A DNA stretch of 64,000 bases from Anaeramoeba flamelloides (taxonomy: Eukaryota > Metamonada > Anaeramoebidae). The stretch covers positions 992,501 to 1,056,500 of the forward strand of contig JANTQA010000051.1 of the NCBI GenBank assembly GCA_027625915.1. The letters are read 5' to 3'. Every line of letters begins with the position of its first letter. Position 1 is the stretch's first letter. Of the stretch, positions 11,924-24,035 are shown piece after piece. The notes beneath the pieces were generated by a model. The model searched no databases. It had not been told where the DNA came from and worked only from the letters and a program-made list of their open reading frames with translations. Both the position numbers and the translations under genes were made by a program.

Positions 11924-12917
11924 GAAAACGATTTATTGTTATTAACAAATCTTTTGAGTAGTTAGAACTTTCGAGCACCAATAAAATTTTCAATAAACTG
12001 TCATATCTTTCAATTTCAGTGTGTATTGTGGTGAGTCGAGTCCCTTACTCTTTTTTTTCTTACAGCCCTAAGACCTTTTAGCACACATAATAAGATCACA
12101 GATAAGGTACAAAATAATCAATATAAGACACAACAAAAAACCCATAACACACAAAAAAAGATTTATCATAATAACACAGAATCTTTTTTTTTTTTCAACA
12201 TCAAACTTGATCCAAAAAAAAAAAATTATGTTTCTAATATTCAAGAATTTTGCCTTAAAAAAGAATTTTTTTTTATATCTTATTTGATAAATTAGATACT
12301 TGGTTAAAAAGTACTAGGACTGTATTTGTTTTTAAAAATTATTGTAGAGCTTAATGATAAATATATTGAAATTAAAAAAAAATCTATTATTTTTTTGATG
12401 TATGATGTTTTTCTTGTTAGTTGTATTAATTCTAAGAGAGTGCAATATTTTTTGGTAAATTGAATTCCTTTTTAAAAACAGTTTTTTAACAAAAGATATC
12501 AAAAAGAGATCTATTTGATCTTCAATCCCACAAATTTTTAGATAAATTAAATAATATATTTTTGAAATTAGGTGAAAAGAAAGCGATTATTGAAAAGAAA
12601 TATCAAATTTCTTTGATGTCAAAGAAAGCAAATAAATATTAGTGAAAATTTGAAATAAATTTGGTTGTTAATTTATTTTTGTTGTATTAATTGATCCATT
12701 CAATGACATTTTTCAATTGTTCAAGTTTGAGATTATTATTTCTCTGTTTTGTTGTATTTAAATTCAATACATTTGTATTTTTGAGTTTTTTTTTTTATTA
12801 GATTTTTTTATGATTATTAAAAGGAAAATTGTAACAAAAAATAAATTAGCAAAAGAAGACATTGATAATTTTGGCCATTTCTGAATCGAGAATTATTAAA
12901 TAAATAATATTCATTCT

Positions 12918-13648
12918 TTAACGATAAGACTTTTGTCTTCTTGCTCTTGCACCCCTTCCACCAAACTTTTTCATTTCACATCTTCTTGGATCACTTACTA
13001 AGAGAGATCGATCGTATCTTAAGAATTTTTTTTTGATGTCTCTTTTGGACATTTCATCAACATCTGTTTTTTAGGTTGTATATTATTTTGGAAACAGCCA
13101 TTGGTTACAAAAAAAAGTTTTTAAAAAAAAAAGAAAAGAAAAACAAATAAAGCAAAAAAAAAAAAAAAAAATCAAAATTAATAACAAGGGTTTGCTGGAA
13201 ATAAAAAACAAAAAAAAAAAAAAGTGATCCAAATTTACATTTTTGATGGTAAGCTACAATTGATTTTGCAATAGCTTGTCGAATTGCTATTGGTTATAAG
13301 GTAAATGTTTTTGTTTTTTTTTTTTTTTTTTTTGTTTGTTGTGTAAAAATAAGAAGCATTTCAGCAATTATTAATTCCTTTTAAAAAAGAAAGAATAAAT
13401 TTCTTTATTCTCAACTTACCATAAACACGAGAAACTGGACCGCCTCCAGATACTCTAATTCTAATATCAAGATCATCGAATTTTGAATTTCCAATAAGTA
13501 AAATTGGTTCAAATAATTTGAGTCTTAAGGGTTCTGGTTGGACTAAATGAAGTGGAACACCATTGACTTTAATGATGCCATTTCCTTTTTTGCATCTTGC
13601 AACAGCTGTTGCAGTTTTTTTTTTACCAAAGGTTTGAACTACTTCCAT
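12918..13648 (-). CDS. RPS16: Ribosomal protein uS9 (RPS16)
   Basis: Three exons on the minus strand: 13648-13420, 13286-13239 and 13063-12918. Donors are GTAAGT and GTAAAT; both introns are phase 1 and the protein is 140 aa (animal RPS16 is 146). The N-terminus has the family signature [10 protein letters not shown], then VNGVPLHL and the [12 protein letters not shown] strand. The small second exon gives [16 protein letters not shown], and the third gives [37 protein letters not shown] and the terminal QKSYR. This is the small-subunit protein whose C-terminal tail reaches the ribosomal P-site tRNA. It is complete and highly conserved, so the exon joins are secure. It is a good internal control for the donor and acceptor style of this genome. 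Confidence 0.97.
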
Positions 13649-14039
13649 TATGAATATTTCAAGTACGATTAAAGAATGAAAAGAATAAAAAATGAAATAA
13701 TAAAATCCTTTGTGAAGAAATAGTGAGTGTACATTTTACAAAAATGATCTCAAACCACAATTTCAATAGAACAATAATTTTTAAGAAATTTGTTTATTGG
13801 AGATTATCCTTGTAAGAAATTATTTTTTTTTTCAATTTTTGATTATTAGGTGGTGATTATTTTATCAAGATTAACTGAAATATCAAAACACTATAAAATC
13901 TGTTTTTATTTTTCATTATCTTAATCTACATTTGATTTCAATTCATGTTGTGGCCATTTCACATTGATAATGACTGTTCGATAAAAAAAAGTATAACAAT
14001 CAAAAAAATTTAACATGTTTTATAAATGGGAAATAATAA

Positions 14040-14345
14040 TAAAAACGAAAAGTAAGATCAATTTAATAAAAGAACAAATAAATGATTAAAGACAAAATCA
14101 AGGATTAAAGAAAATAAAAGTTTATTATGATTGTTTTTTTAGTATGTAGTTTTTCTTTTATTGATCTAGAATTAAAAATTTGTTGAAAAATTATTATATA
14201 TTTGAATCTCCAAATTATACTCAAAAATTTCGATATGAAAGTAGATTTAAATTGTATTTTTTGGTTTGATCAATAATAATATGATGTATTATTCTTAGAA
14301 GTTAATTTTTTTCTTCTTTTAATTGATTTTACTTTTCATTTTTAT
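14040..14345 (+). repeat. Dispersed repeat G, copy 1
   Basis: One of three collinear copies (others 29175-29465 and 44755-45030). Shared landmarks are AAAAGTAAGATCAATT, a TTTGTTGAA word, GATTTAAATTGT and a TTTTACTTTTCATTTT-like end. No open frame and no clear terminal repeats. Confidence 0.55.
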
Positions 14346-15560
14346 TATGATTTTCAATTAATAATTGTGTTGAACTTTTATTCCTTATTTCTCTGTTTTT
14401 CTTAATTGTCAATTATTGTCTTTGAAATTCTGATAAACAATTATTTTATAATTATTATTTTGAGTGGTAGAACGGAGTCCTGAAAAAATAAAAATTAGAG
14501 ATTTTAGGTTTCAAAAATTTCTGATTTCTGTGGTTTGGTATTGATAATAAATTGATTTCCCAGGTCTTTTAATAGTTTTAATTGATGTAAAATATTGTTT
14601 TTTCATTTTTGATAAAATAAATTTATAGGAAACAAAAATATATAGTGTTTATTACCCAATAGAAAACTAATTTAATTTTTTTTTTGCCAAGTTCAACTTT
14701 AAATAATTCCCAGATAAAGTTTTGGTTCATTAAAAATAATAATGTTCTTTGAAAATAAATTGATTTAAAAGTCAACCTTTGAGTTTAGATTATTTTTTAA
14801 AAATATTGTACATTAAAACCATCTTAATAGTTTAAAAATGAATCATTAAAAAAAAAAATGATATTTATTCTTATTCTGAAGATCACCAATATGTAAAGTA
14901 TTAAAATCAAATTTAAACATTCGAAAAAACAAAAAAAATTTTAGCATCTAAATTATTTTTAAAATTTATTTTTATCACGGATCAGCAAAGAGAGATAATT
15001 ATCAAGTATTAATATTTATTGAAAAAATATTAATATACAATACCAAATTTATTCAATTTTGAGAAACAATTAAAAATTGAATTTCAATATTCCAATTTAA
15101 AATTAAACAAAAAATGCAAAATAAATTCCAATGAAAATAAAAAAATAAGAAATATTTTTTATAAAATTAAAATATTTTATTGGTTCGAAAAACTCTAAAA
15201 ATAAAAATGTATTCAATATAATAATTTTTTAAATAATTTTTCAAATGAATAATAATTGTATATTCCCTCAAAAAAAAACAAAATAATTTATAATTTAAAG
15301 GATTTTAAACATTTTAAGGTCCTTAAAAAAAGATTTAGTATTTAAGTTGATGAATCACCAATAATTACACCCATACATTTTTTTTTTGTTTTTATAGCTA
15401 CCGAAAAATGTAACTTCTAAATTAGTTGCTCGACCAACAAAAAAGATTATCATATTGGAAATTTGCCCAACTAAGTTGATACTTCCAATATTAGGGTAAT
15501 ACTTACTATGGAGTTGATTTTTTTTACTACTTGCTCTATTATCTGTCTAATTAGCTGCCA

Positions 15561-15788
15561 CTATTGAATAAAGACATTAGCTGCACCCTTCAATGATTTT
15601 TCAATAACTCTGCCTGTAGAGGAGATATTATATTTATTGAATAAATCTTCCCCGTTGCCACTTTTCATGAGACGGGCATATTTGGGAATTTTGTGAACAA
15701 TCTTTATTTTGACATTGTTTATCGTATGGTTTAACACTGACTCTTTGATTTCATTTATTGAATTGTTGGGATGCCTTTCATAACACAT
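15561..15788 (-). CDS. Small unrecognised open frame
   Basis: 75 codons from the first ATG. The composition is more protein-like than the surrounding sequence and the local GC is higher. It includes the words KIPKYARLMKSGNGEDLF and a C-terminal STGRVIEKSLKGAANVF. No family was recognised. Flanking DNA at 15440-15500 contains an inverted pair, ATATTGGAA / TTCCAATATT, so it may be a fragment of a mobile element rather than a host gene. No neighbouring exon could be attached with confidence. Confidence 0.25.
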   Translation of the reverse strand: MCYERHPNNSINEIKESVLNHTINNVKIKIVHKIPKYARLMKSGNGEDLFNKYNISSTGRVIEKSLKGAANVFIQ

Positions 15789-16266
15789 AACATAAAATAA
15801 AACCAATCTTAATCAATAAGTTTCTGTTATTTTTGGGATTTATTTACTTTTCAATATTTATATATAGATGCTTTTTATGGGTTTAATTGACTACAAGGCT
15901 TTAATCTATTTCTAAAACCACTAAGATTGATCTTTTACGATTAATTTTTGCAATTTGGTCAACAATTGTAATACTTTTTGAGACTCCACTCGATAAATTT
16001 CAAAATTCTGGGTAATTAACTAAAAACTTTTTTATTTCATCAATTGATCAAATGTTTCTGACAAATCTTAGTAAGAGTACAAAATTGCTGAAAAAGCTTG
16101 TTTAATTTGTCACTAAGATCACTAAAAGTCAGTAAAGATTGTCTCAGTAAAGATCTGATCTTGTTATTGAGTTAAGAAAATCACACGTTTGCCTATTTTA
16201 AGCGAATTTCTTTTTGACTTTTTTTTTTTTGATCAATATTTATTAATTGAATGAAAAATTTTTTTA

Positions 16267-16463
16267 CAGTAAGTTTAAAATTTATGTCAGAAACTTTCAA
16301 CAAAATTTAATTTATAAAAAAATCTCAAATTTAGGCACTAATATTTGTATTTTTTTTTTTTTACTAATTATTTTACTCATAACAGAAATTTATGGCTTTA
16401 ATTTGGTATTTTTCTTATGTGTTACATTTCGTTGAAAGTGTCTGCCTTAAAGTTGAAAATGAT
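16267..16463 (+). mobile_element. MITE family B, copy 3 (old)
   Basis: Shows the family's internal order: a CAGT start, AACTTTCAACAAAATTTAA, AAAAATCTCAAATTTAGGCA, an ATTATTTTACT core, then inverted CGTTGAAAG and CTTAAAGTTGAAA. Heavily diverged, especially at its outer ends. Confidence 0.45.
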
Positions 16464-18723
16464 TCTTTTTTTTAACTATTCGTTTTTCATTTTCGATTTC
16501 AATCTCAAAATCCCAACCATCCTCTTCTTTATTATTGAATTCTTCAACACCAGTCCCAACATACACCTTATTTGCAAAAACCCAAATACTAATACAAAAT
16601 ATATTGGTATACACATTGGTTTAACCAAATAGAATAGAACTATTTTAACAACAGATATTTTGTTTCTAAAAAATTTTTCGATTGAAAATTAAATTCAAAA
16701 CAAAGTGGAAAAGAATTGATTGTATCAAATGTTACAGATCAGCTCAAAGAATTAAAAAAAATTTTTTTTATCTTGATTAATGTTTTCATTTTTTGAATTT
16801 CATTTATTACTTTATATGAAAATATAATAAACTAAGATATAAGCAAATTGTCTTTTTATTAAGATATTAATGAATTTAGATAAAAAAAATGATTTTAATG
16901 ATTCAATTTTGAATTATTTAGTGAAATAACCTCTTCAATTATACATACCCCCTTAATTTGTGACTCAAAAATTGGATCTTGCTTCTCCAAAATGAAAGTC
17001 AAGTATTTATCATTATAAATCAGATATAATTTCGAACATATATCCTTAAATATTTTTTTTTGAGATCTATGGAATATTTAGTTTTTGGGGAATATTCACC
17101 AATATGATTATATTCAAATAATTTCAAAGTATTATTTAAATATAATCTGAATATGCAAAGTGAAAGGGTTTAGTCTTATACTCCAAAAAATATCTCCTTA
17201 AAATAATTTAATAATTTTTCCAAATTTAATTTAGTTTTTAAGAATATTTTCTCTGAAATTTTAATTTTGATATAAGCAAAAATAAAGTTTTCATTCTATT
17301 ATTTTAATATTTTTGGGAATCTAGAACTTAAGAGTACCAAAATATTTTTTAATAAACTATTGTATATTTCAATTCAAGAGTCTGTTATGGTATTTCTACA
17401 CCCTTAAGAAAAAAAACATTTTTTTTTAATAGAACAAACTTTAAAAATAGATGGAAAAAAGTGCCAAAATCCAAAATTTACACAAATTGGAGAAAAAGAA
17501 TTCATCGGTTCCGCCATTTTATCTGGTGTTGTAAAAAAATCGAAAAAATATAGGAAATGAAAGAACATCTCAAAAAAATCAAAAATTTTGACTCAAATAT
17601 CAATGTTTATGAGAATTTTGACGAATTACTGATGAGAACGAAAATAAAAAAACAACATACAATTACATCTAGAATATTCCTGTACAAATATGAGGAAACA
17701 GGCTATTCCAAAACAAAAATTAAAATCTAAAAAAAAAAAAAAACAAATAACAGTAAGTTCAAATGGGTGGAATAATATTAAGTTATTTCTAATTATCTAT
17801 TTTTGAAATTCTGTTTTTGTTATTTCTTCAACTTTTTTTATTTTAATCATATTTTTTTATATAGACTCTCCCTTTTATTTTAGAAAACTAAATTACTTTT
17901 AAAATTCTCTAAATGACTGTGAATATTTTTTCTAATAGGCAGAAGACACAATTTTAAATTGAAAACACAAATTTATTCAATTCTAAATTCTACGATTAAG
18001 GGATTAGTCTCTATTATTATTTTTTTTTTGGCCAATTTCTAAATAAGGATTCCTTATCTAGAAATATGCATAATATTGAAAATAAATAGGGTTTACCAAT
18101 CTAAGTAATTGTCAAACAATTTTGTCAATTTCTATTAATTTGAAAATAAAAATTTATTCAATTATAAATTCTCCTATTAACAGATTCAATGTTTTGTAAC
18201 ACTAAATTTTTTTTCTAAATATATAAAAACTATAAATAGTTAAAACATTGATTTTTAGATACTTTATTTGGTTTGATTTTTTTTCTTTTTGTAATTAACA
18301 AAAGTTTTTTTGTATTTTTTAATATTTTTCAAAAATTAACTTTAAGTTTTGAAAAGTGTGAGGACTTTTTAGGTTTACTACTTTGATGAGGGTACAATTT
18401 CAAAGTCTATAAATATTGGCTAATTAAAAAAAAATTCTCTAATAAATCGAGAAGACTATTTGTTTTTGAGTTTAGTTCTTCATCAGAATTGTTTCCATTT
18501 CTTCAATTTAACAAAAAAATTCTGTTTTAAAGCAAAATTGAAAAATTTTTTTTCTTTTTTGCCATAAAGTTACACAGCCTTGTTCCCATTTTTACAGCAA
18601 ATTTCCACTTTAAAAGAAATTGATTAAATTACTTTTTCCAATAAAATTTTTGCCATTTAAATCAAATTTTGAATCATTTTTCTAATTATTATCAAAAAAC
18701 TGAAATAAATCTTTTGATCTCTT

Positions 18724-20343
18724 TTGACAAAATCCAAATTGAATACAATTGACCAAATTTTTGGTGGTTGGTTTTTTTATCGAATCAGCAGAAATTCATT
18801 TACTTCGATATGGAGAAAAAGATATTGCAAATTGGATAAAAAGAAAAAATTAATAGAACATTTTAAAAATGAAAAACTAGTAAGTTTTCAAGAAACAAAA
18901 CAAAACTAAACAAACTTTTATTTCTTCTACTTCACACTTTTTTTCTTTTCTTTCTTTTCTAATTCCGATCCAAAATTAAATAAACAAAAATTTCAAACAT
19001 TTCTTGGTTTCTCAATAAGAACTCAAGGAGAGTTACGGTGTTATTTTTAAATGTTGAGACAAAATTCACAACAGAGTCTTTTCCCGAACATCCTTTTTGC
19101 ATAGTAATTAAGATTTCAAATATTTCTCACCATTTGTCTGCACAATCAAACGAACAAAGAAACAAATGGCTTGACGAGTTAATGACTTTGTTTAGTAGCA
19201 ATCAAAATATTCCACAGACAAGGCCAATACAAAGACAAAGATCCCAAACGTTGCTTCCCCAAAAAAGAAACCTAACATTAATTGCTCAGAAAGGATCAAC
19301 AAACACTATTGATCTAAAGAATGACATGGCTTCAATTGAAGAACTTTTAAGTCAAGTGAGTTGTATTAAAAGACCAGAAAAAAATACAAACAAAACCCCC
19401 AAAAAAAACCTATTATCTCCCGAACAAGTAACAAAAACAATTCGGTGTATTTAACTCCAACTATTGAAAATAATAAAAAACCAATACAAACAAGGAGAAG
19501 AGCATACACACTAAGAACAACAAAAAGAGAAAATTCAAAAACTGATGGGTACAATTCAAATTTTAGTTCTCGTTTACAGCGGCTAAGGAACAAAAAAAAA
19601 GAAATGGAAAAAAAAATCAAATTGGAAAATAGTTTCATCAAAAACAATCAACAAAAAGATTATTCCGATTCCTTTACCTCACCGAATTTTCTGTTGGGTA
19701 CAAATTCAAATCACAATTCAAATAAGTCTACAACCACAACAACCAGAAATACAACCACCAAAAATACAACTCCATATTCAAATTTAACTACAACTACAAC
19801 AAAAAAGCCAAAGACAGATTGGAATTCACCCAATAATAAGATTCAGACTTTTAATCAGAATAAGAATATGAGAAATAATAAAAATGATAATTCTAATTAT
19901 TATCATAATACCTCAAAAAGAAACCAAAATACAAAAAATAGTAATTTAAAAAAGAAAGGTTTTAAATTACAAAAATATTCCTCTGATGTTAGCGAAGAAC
20001 AAAAAAATACAATTGAAGAATTGTTAACTTTGGCTTTATTGGACTTGGAAACAACTGAAAGCAATCAGCAAGAAGTTCACAAACAAAAAGATATTGATAA
20101 AGTTGATGAATCTGAAATTATGGAGCAAAAACCAATATCTAAACACAAACTCGAAGAAAACCTTTTATTACATAATACAATTAATGAAAACAATATTAAT
20201 AAAAATTATAATGTTAAAATTAAAAATGCCTTTCATCAAAAAATCCAAATGAATAATAATCTATATAATAACCAGAAGAATAAGAATAATAAATTTAAAA
20301 ATAATAATATCATTGAAAATACCAATAATAGAAAATTTTCATC

Positions 20344-20376
<33 letters not shown>

Positions 20377-21277
20377 TGATGATAATCTTAATGATGAAAA
20401 TAATAAAAATGAGAAAATTCAAATTGAAAAAAATACAAAAGAAAATGATTATAAAAATGAAATTAGTAATGAAATTCCTGATCAAAGTTTAAAAGATACC
20501 AATTCAACAAAAAAGGGTAGTAAATTAAACAAAACAAATAAACCAATAAAAAATAAGCGAAAAAATGTTCCGCAATTTTCTATGTCTCAAGATCAATTCG
20601 AAATATTAAATTTTTATAATACATTTAAAATCTCAAAATTTCAAAAACAAATCAAACAAATCCATAAAAATAATGTCTTTAAAAAAGCATATAGCGAACA
20701 AAATAAAAATCAAACAAACAACAACAACGACAACAACAACAATAATAATAATAATAACAATCTTAAAAATTATAAAATCATTAGTCAATCAAAAAGAGAA
20801 AACATATTATTAAAATCAGAATTTAAAACAATGTTTCGGAACCTTCTGAAAAAAAGTAAAAAACAAGAACATATCAAAGTGATTTTTAGTTCTGAAAGGT
20901 TTTATTTGGGCAATTTGAAGGAATATTTTGAAAACGGGATGCTTGTTTCCAAAGTAAAGCCAAATGGTAAATTACAACAAAGAATGCTTTACCTTTCCAA
21001 GGACGGTAAAAGTTTATGCTGGAACGATCAGAAGAAAAAAGGAAAACACGTTTCAATTCCCTTTGCAAAAATTGAGAAGATTTTTTTAGGTAGAAAAACT
21101 CAAAATATGAAAAAAGTGAAGAAAAATATCAACCATAATCTTTGCTTTAGCTTGGTCGACTCAAAGAATATTTTTGATTTTATTTCTGTTAATATCCATA
21201 TACATAAGTTTTGGATGAAATGTCTAACAGCAATTAAAGACAATGCCAAAAATGTAATTGATAGCTTTAATATCTAA
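18724..21277 (+). CDS. Double PH-domain protein with Asn-rich linker; 5' end and one frame unresolved
   Basis: Exon 1 (18724-18879) and exon 2 (from 19020) join at GTAAGT/AAG in phase 0, with a 140-nt intron. The joined protein has an N-terminal PH domain: GGWFFYRIS, then SIWRKRYCKLD, then PFCIVIKIS and a closing helix NEQRNKWLDELM. A long basic, Asn-, Thr- and Lys-rich region with AAT/AAC runs follows. Near the C-terminus is a second PH-like domain of the PLC/RCC1-linked type (KLQQRMLYLSKDGKSLCW, IPFAKIEKIFLGRKTQ). PH domains bind phosphoinositides or protein partners, so it is probably a membrane-recruited signalling adaptor. There are two oddities. No in-frame ATG exists between the stop at 18715 and the PH core; TTG 18724 is only the first position in a plausible frame. 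The frame also changes around 19395-19450 without a convincing intron, near a C5A8 homopolymer. It may be a sequence error or a decaying gene. Confidence 0.7.
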
Positions 21278-21877
21278 TAAATATTTCTTTTTTTTTTTTT
21301 TCTTTTATATTTTTTGATTTTTTTGATTTTTTTAACTCGAAATAAAAATATAATAAGTGTGATCAAATTTCAAGCAAGGGTTGTTTTGAGTTTTTAATTG
21401 CTTGTTTTTTTTTTTTTTTTTTTTTGAATATTGTTAATTATAGTTTTAAAAAACTCTATTTCAATTTTGACCTAAAAAATGATAAAAAAATGTGTTGTAA
21501 ATTATTTTTGAAAATTTGGTAAACATGAAATTCAAAATTTGCTAAAAATTTTTATTTCTATTAAAACAATTTGTTCTTCATTCTTTGTGAAAAGCATTGT
21601 TAACAAAATTATAAAAATGGTAAAAGAATTCCAATTTTTTAAATGTGTGAATTTATAAATTTACAATGAAATCACCTCATACCAATGAATTCAAATTTAA
21701 AAATTAGAATCTCATCCAAAAGTTTTTCGTAGAATATCTCAAAAATTTCCATTTTCAATTGATTTCTAATTGCTCTAGAGAATATCAAGGATGTTTTTTT
21801 TCCTGATAATTTGAAAAATAATCTAGAAATTGAGATCAATTTTTTCTTTTATTGATTTGAAAATGATAGTAAATATC
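21278..21877. other. AT-rich spacer after the PH gene
   Basis: Poly-T tracts near 21286-21302 and 21404-21425; nothing else is recognised up to the first transposable element at 21878. Confidence 0.5.
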
Positions 21878-22403
21878 ATTCCAAAACAATTGTACACCCT
21901 CAAAATCAAAAATAAAAAAAAAAACCAATTTATTGTATTTTTCCAAACCTAATATTAAATCATATATGTTAACGTGTTGGAATGTTTTTGTATGTAATAA
22001 TTTTTGTATAAAACAATAAGAAAAAGAAAAAATATAAAACTGAAAAAAAAATCAAAATGTTGATGTGTTGAATAGATGAAATTAGCAAGAAGAAAAAATA
22101 TATTGGTAAATTTGTTGAAATTTTACCAACAATTATTGAAAGCTCGAATGATAAGATACCATCAAAAAATTGTAGTGGTTTTTCTATTTAACAAACTTAA
22201 AACTAATCTTCAATAAAACTATGGTAAAAATTCCACAATCTAAAGAAACAGATTAAGTTCCTGGAAAAAAAGGTATTGAAAACAAAACAAAAAACATACA
22301 AAAAACGAAATTGTTTGTAAAATCAAAATTCTTTCCAAATTGAATGAAAATTGTAGTATTGTTCCCCTTTAAATTGTTTAAAATCTCTCAAATCTTTAGG
22401 AAT
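21878..22403 (+). mobile_element. Tc1-like MITE family D, copy 1
   Basis: About 526 bp collinear with 53196-53704 and, inverted, with 39502-39845. The left end reads ATTCCAAAACAATTGTACAC and the right end is the inverted TCTTTAGGAAT, both diverged from the perfect ends of the 53 kb copy. Shared interior words include ATGATAAGATACCATC and GAAAACAAAACAAAA. Confidence 0.65.
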
Positions 22404-22505
22404 TCAGTTCAATAATCAAAATAAAATCTGGAGATTTCAAAAAGATGAGGTTTACACTTTTTTTCTTTATTGATTATGTTGTATTAATGGGAATTTCTAA
22501 AACTG

Positions 22506-23060
22506 AACTCTTTTTCAGTAAGAGGGGTTAGTTTTATTGAAGAAATTGAACATAATCTATGAGTTTAATTCATTTATTCACATAATTAATTTTCAATTTT
22601 TAAATCTGATCATTTTTTTTTTTACATTTTGTAAATTGTTTTTTTAGGTTTTTTGATTTTTACTTTCTTTTCTATTTTTTTTATTCTTTTTCTTTTTTTT
22701 TTAATAAATTAATTTGAAAAAAAATGTTTGTAACTCCGAATTAGCATTAAAGATAAGTTATTTTCTCTATTTTTTTTTAAAAATGAATATATTTACAAGT
22801 AAAAAATCTTATTTTCTACAATTTTACTTTTCCAAAGTAATTGAGAAATTTTGCATGAGACTTTAGATTGAAAGTGGCCCAACAAATATTTTAAACATTT
22901 TTTTTTTTTTTTTGAAATTTATTGTTTGTTCAGGTATTTCATTTATGAATCTCAAGTCTAATCTTTTGTTTATTATTTCTCAAAAATTGTTGTTTGTTTG
23001 ATTCTTAAAATAGAATGAATTTTTCATTTTTGGCTGGGTACCTTTGAGTGAAATGGAGTT
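22506..23060 (+). mobile_element. MITE-like element family C, copy 1
   Basis: About 555 bp, collinear with 59995-60547. Left end AACTCTTTTTCAGT; right end CTTTGAGTGAAATGGAGTT, followed by TA. The ends are imperfect inverted repeats. The interior shares TTTACAAGTAAAAAATCTTA and a GAAATTTATTGTTTGTTCAGG-like segment. No coding capacity. Confidence 0.65.
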
Positions 23061-23074
23061 TAATTGAAAATATT

Positions 23075-24035
23075 AAACAATTAAGGTTTATAATCCCTGA
23101 AAGGTTTGAGAAAAGGTTTTCTTGTGTAAGGTGTGAAAAACATGTTATAGTGGTTCTTTGCCGATCGATCTTCAACTTTGTATTAATTCTTATAGTAGCT
23201 TTAATAATTAGTTCAAAAAAAGTCTAAAATGAAAAGAAAATACTGAAAAGATATTTAATTGTGAATATCAGTAAAATTGTTGTGTAATTTCATTTATTTA
23301 GAATCAAACCATATTTTTTTAAGAACCAGAATTTGAAAATTATAACTCACCAACTTATTAGAATGATGATTAATGAAATTACACTTATACAAAACATCTT
23401 TCAATCAACCATATATCAAGAATAAAAATTACAATTTTCCAAACTGTGTTAAACCTCTATAACATTGATTCTTTTTCAAAAAAAGTCAATTTAATTAATT
23501 CCAGTTCCACTTTCAAGACAAAAACGTTCAACTAAATTTAAGGTACAAAAAAATCTCAAATTAAGTCACAAAATTCAAATAATAGTAAAATAATTTGTAT
23601 AAAAAATAATTTCAAAAAATGTCTCTTAATTTGAGATTATTTTGTTTCTTAAATATCCGTTGAACGTTTGTGTCATAAAAGTGGAATTGACTGTATGTTA
23701 TTGAACAATTATTTGAGTATTCTATAGACTCCCTACTTTAATGAAATTTAGGTAGGTTTATTACTTTTGTTTATAAAAAAATTGGTTATTTATAAATAGG
23801 ATTTGATTTTAAATAAATGAAATTACACAACAATTTTACTGATATTCACAATTAAATATCTTTTCAGGGATTCTTTTCATTTTAGACTTTTTTTGAACTA
23901 ATTATTAAAGCTACTATAAGAATTAATACAAAGTTGAAGATAGATCGGCAAAGAACCACAATAACATGTTTTTCACCCCTGACACAAGACAGTTTTTTTT
24001 CTACAACCTTTCAGGGATCATAAACCTTAATTGAT
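23075..24035. mobile_element. Long-arm palindromic element containing a nested MITE
   Basis: The left arm (about 23075-23310) and right arm (about 23805-24035) are inverted copies of each other over about 230 bp, with high identity. Paired words are TTAAGGTTTATAATCCCTGA / TCAGGGATCATAAACCTTAA and GAACCACAATAACATG with its inverse CATGTTATAGTGGTTC. The spacer holds the family B MITE at 23497-23693. A shorter relative at about 49940-50350 has the same spacer flanks without that MITE. It is a non-autonomous foldback-type DNA element or the remains of one. Confidence 0.65.
23497..23693 (+). mobile_element. MITE family B, copy 4 (nested)
   Basis: Begins near CCAGTTCCACTTTCAAGACA and ends inversely with CATAAAAGTGGAATTGACTG, followed by TA. 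The core includes ATAGTAAAATAATTTGTA. It lies in the spacer of the palindromic element spanning 23075-24035. Confidence 0.6.

Larger units (their letters stand above)
8497..12917. other. Gene-poor interval
   Basis: No supported gene. It holds a patch at 8890-9010 resembling 46850-46990, a MITE of family B (9042-9230), a hairpin-rich stretch (10130-10790) and a MITE of family E (11417-11923). The remainder is AT-rich sequence with homopolymers and a short CT run near 9635. Confidence 0.6.
13649..18723. other. Gene-poor interval
   Basis: Contains a copy of dispersed repeat G (14040-14345), an unrecognised 75-codon frame (15561-15788) and a degraded MITE of family B (16267-16463). At 17940-18200 two diverged direct repeats share AAATTTATTCAATT and TCTAAATTCT. 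The rest is AT-rich without recognised features. Confidence 0.55.

Noticed and set aside
23075-24035. Long inverted repeat as a CRISPR-like or regulatory palindrome
   Set aside because: Arm length, MITE content and a dispersed relative indicate a foldback DNA element; no array of direct repeats exists in the window.
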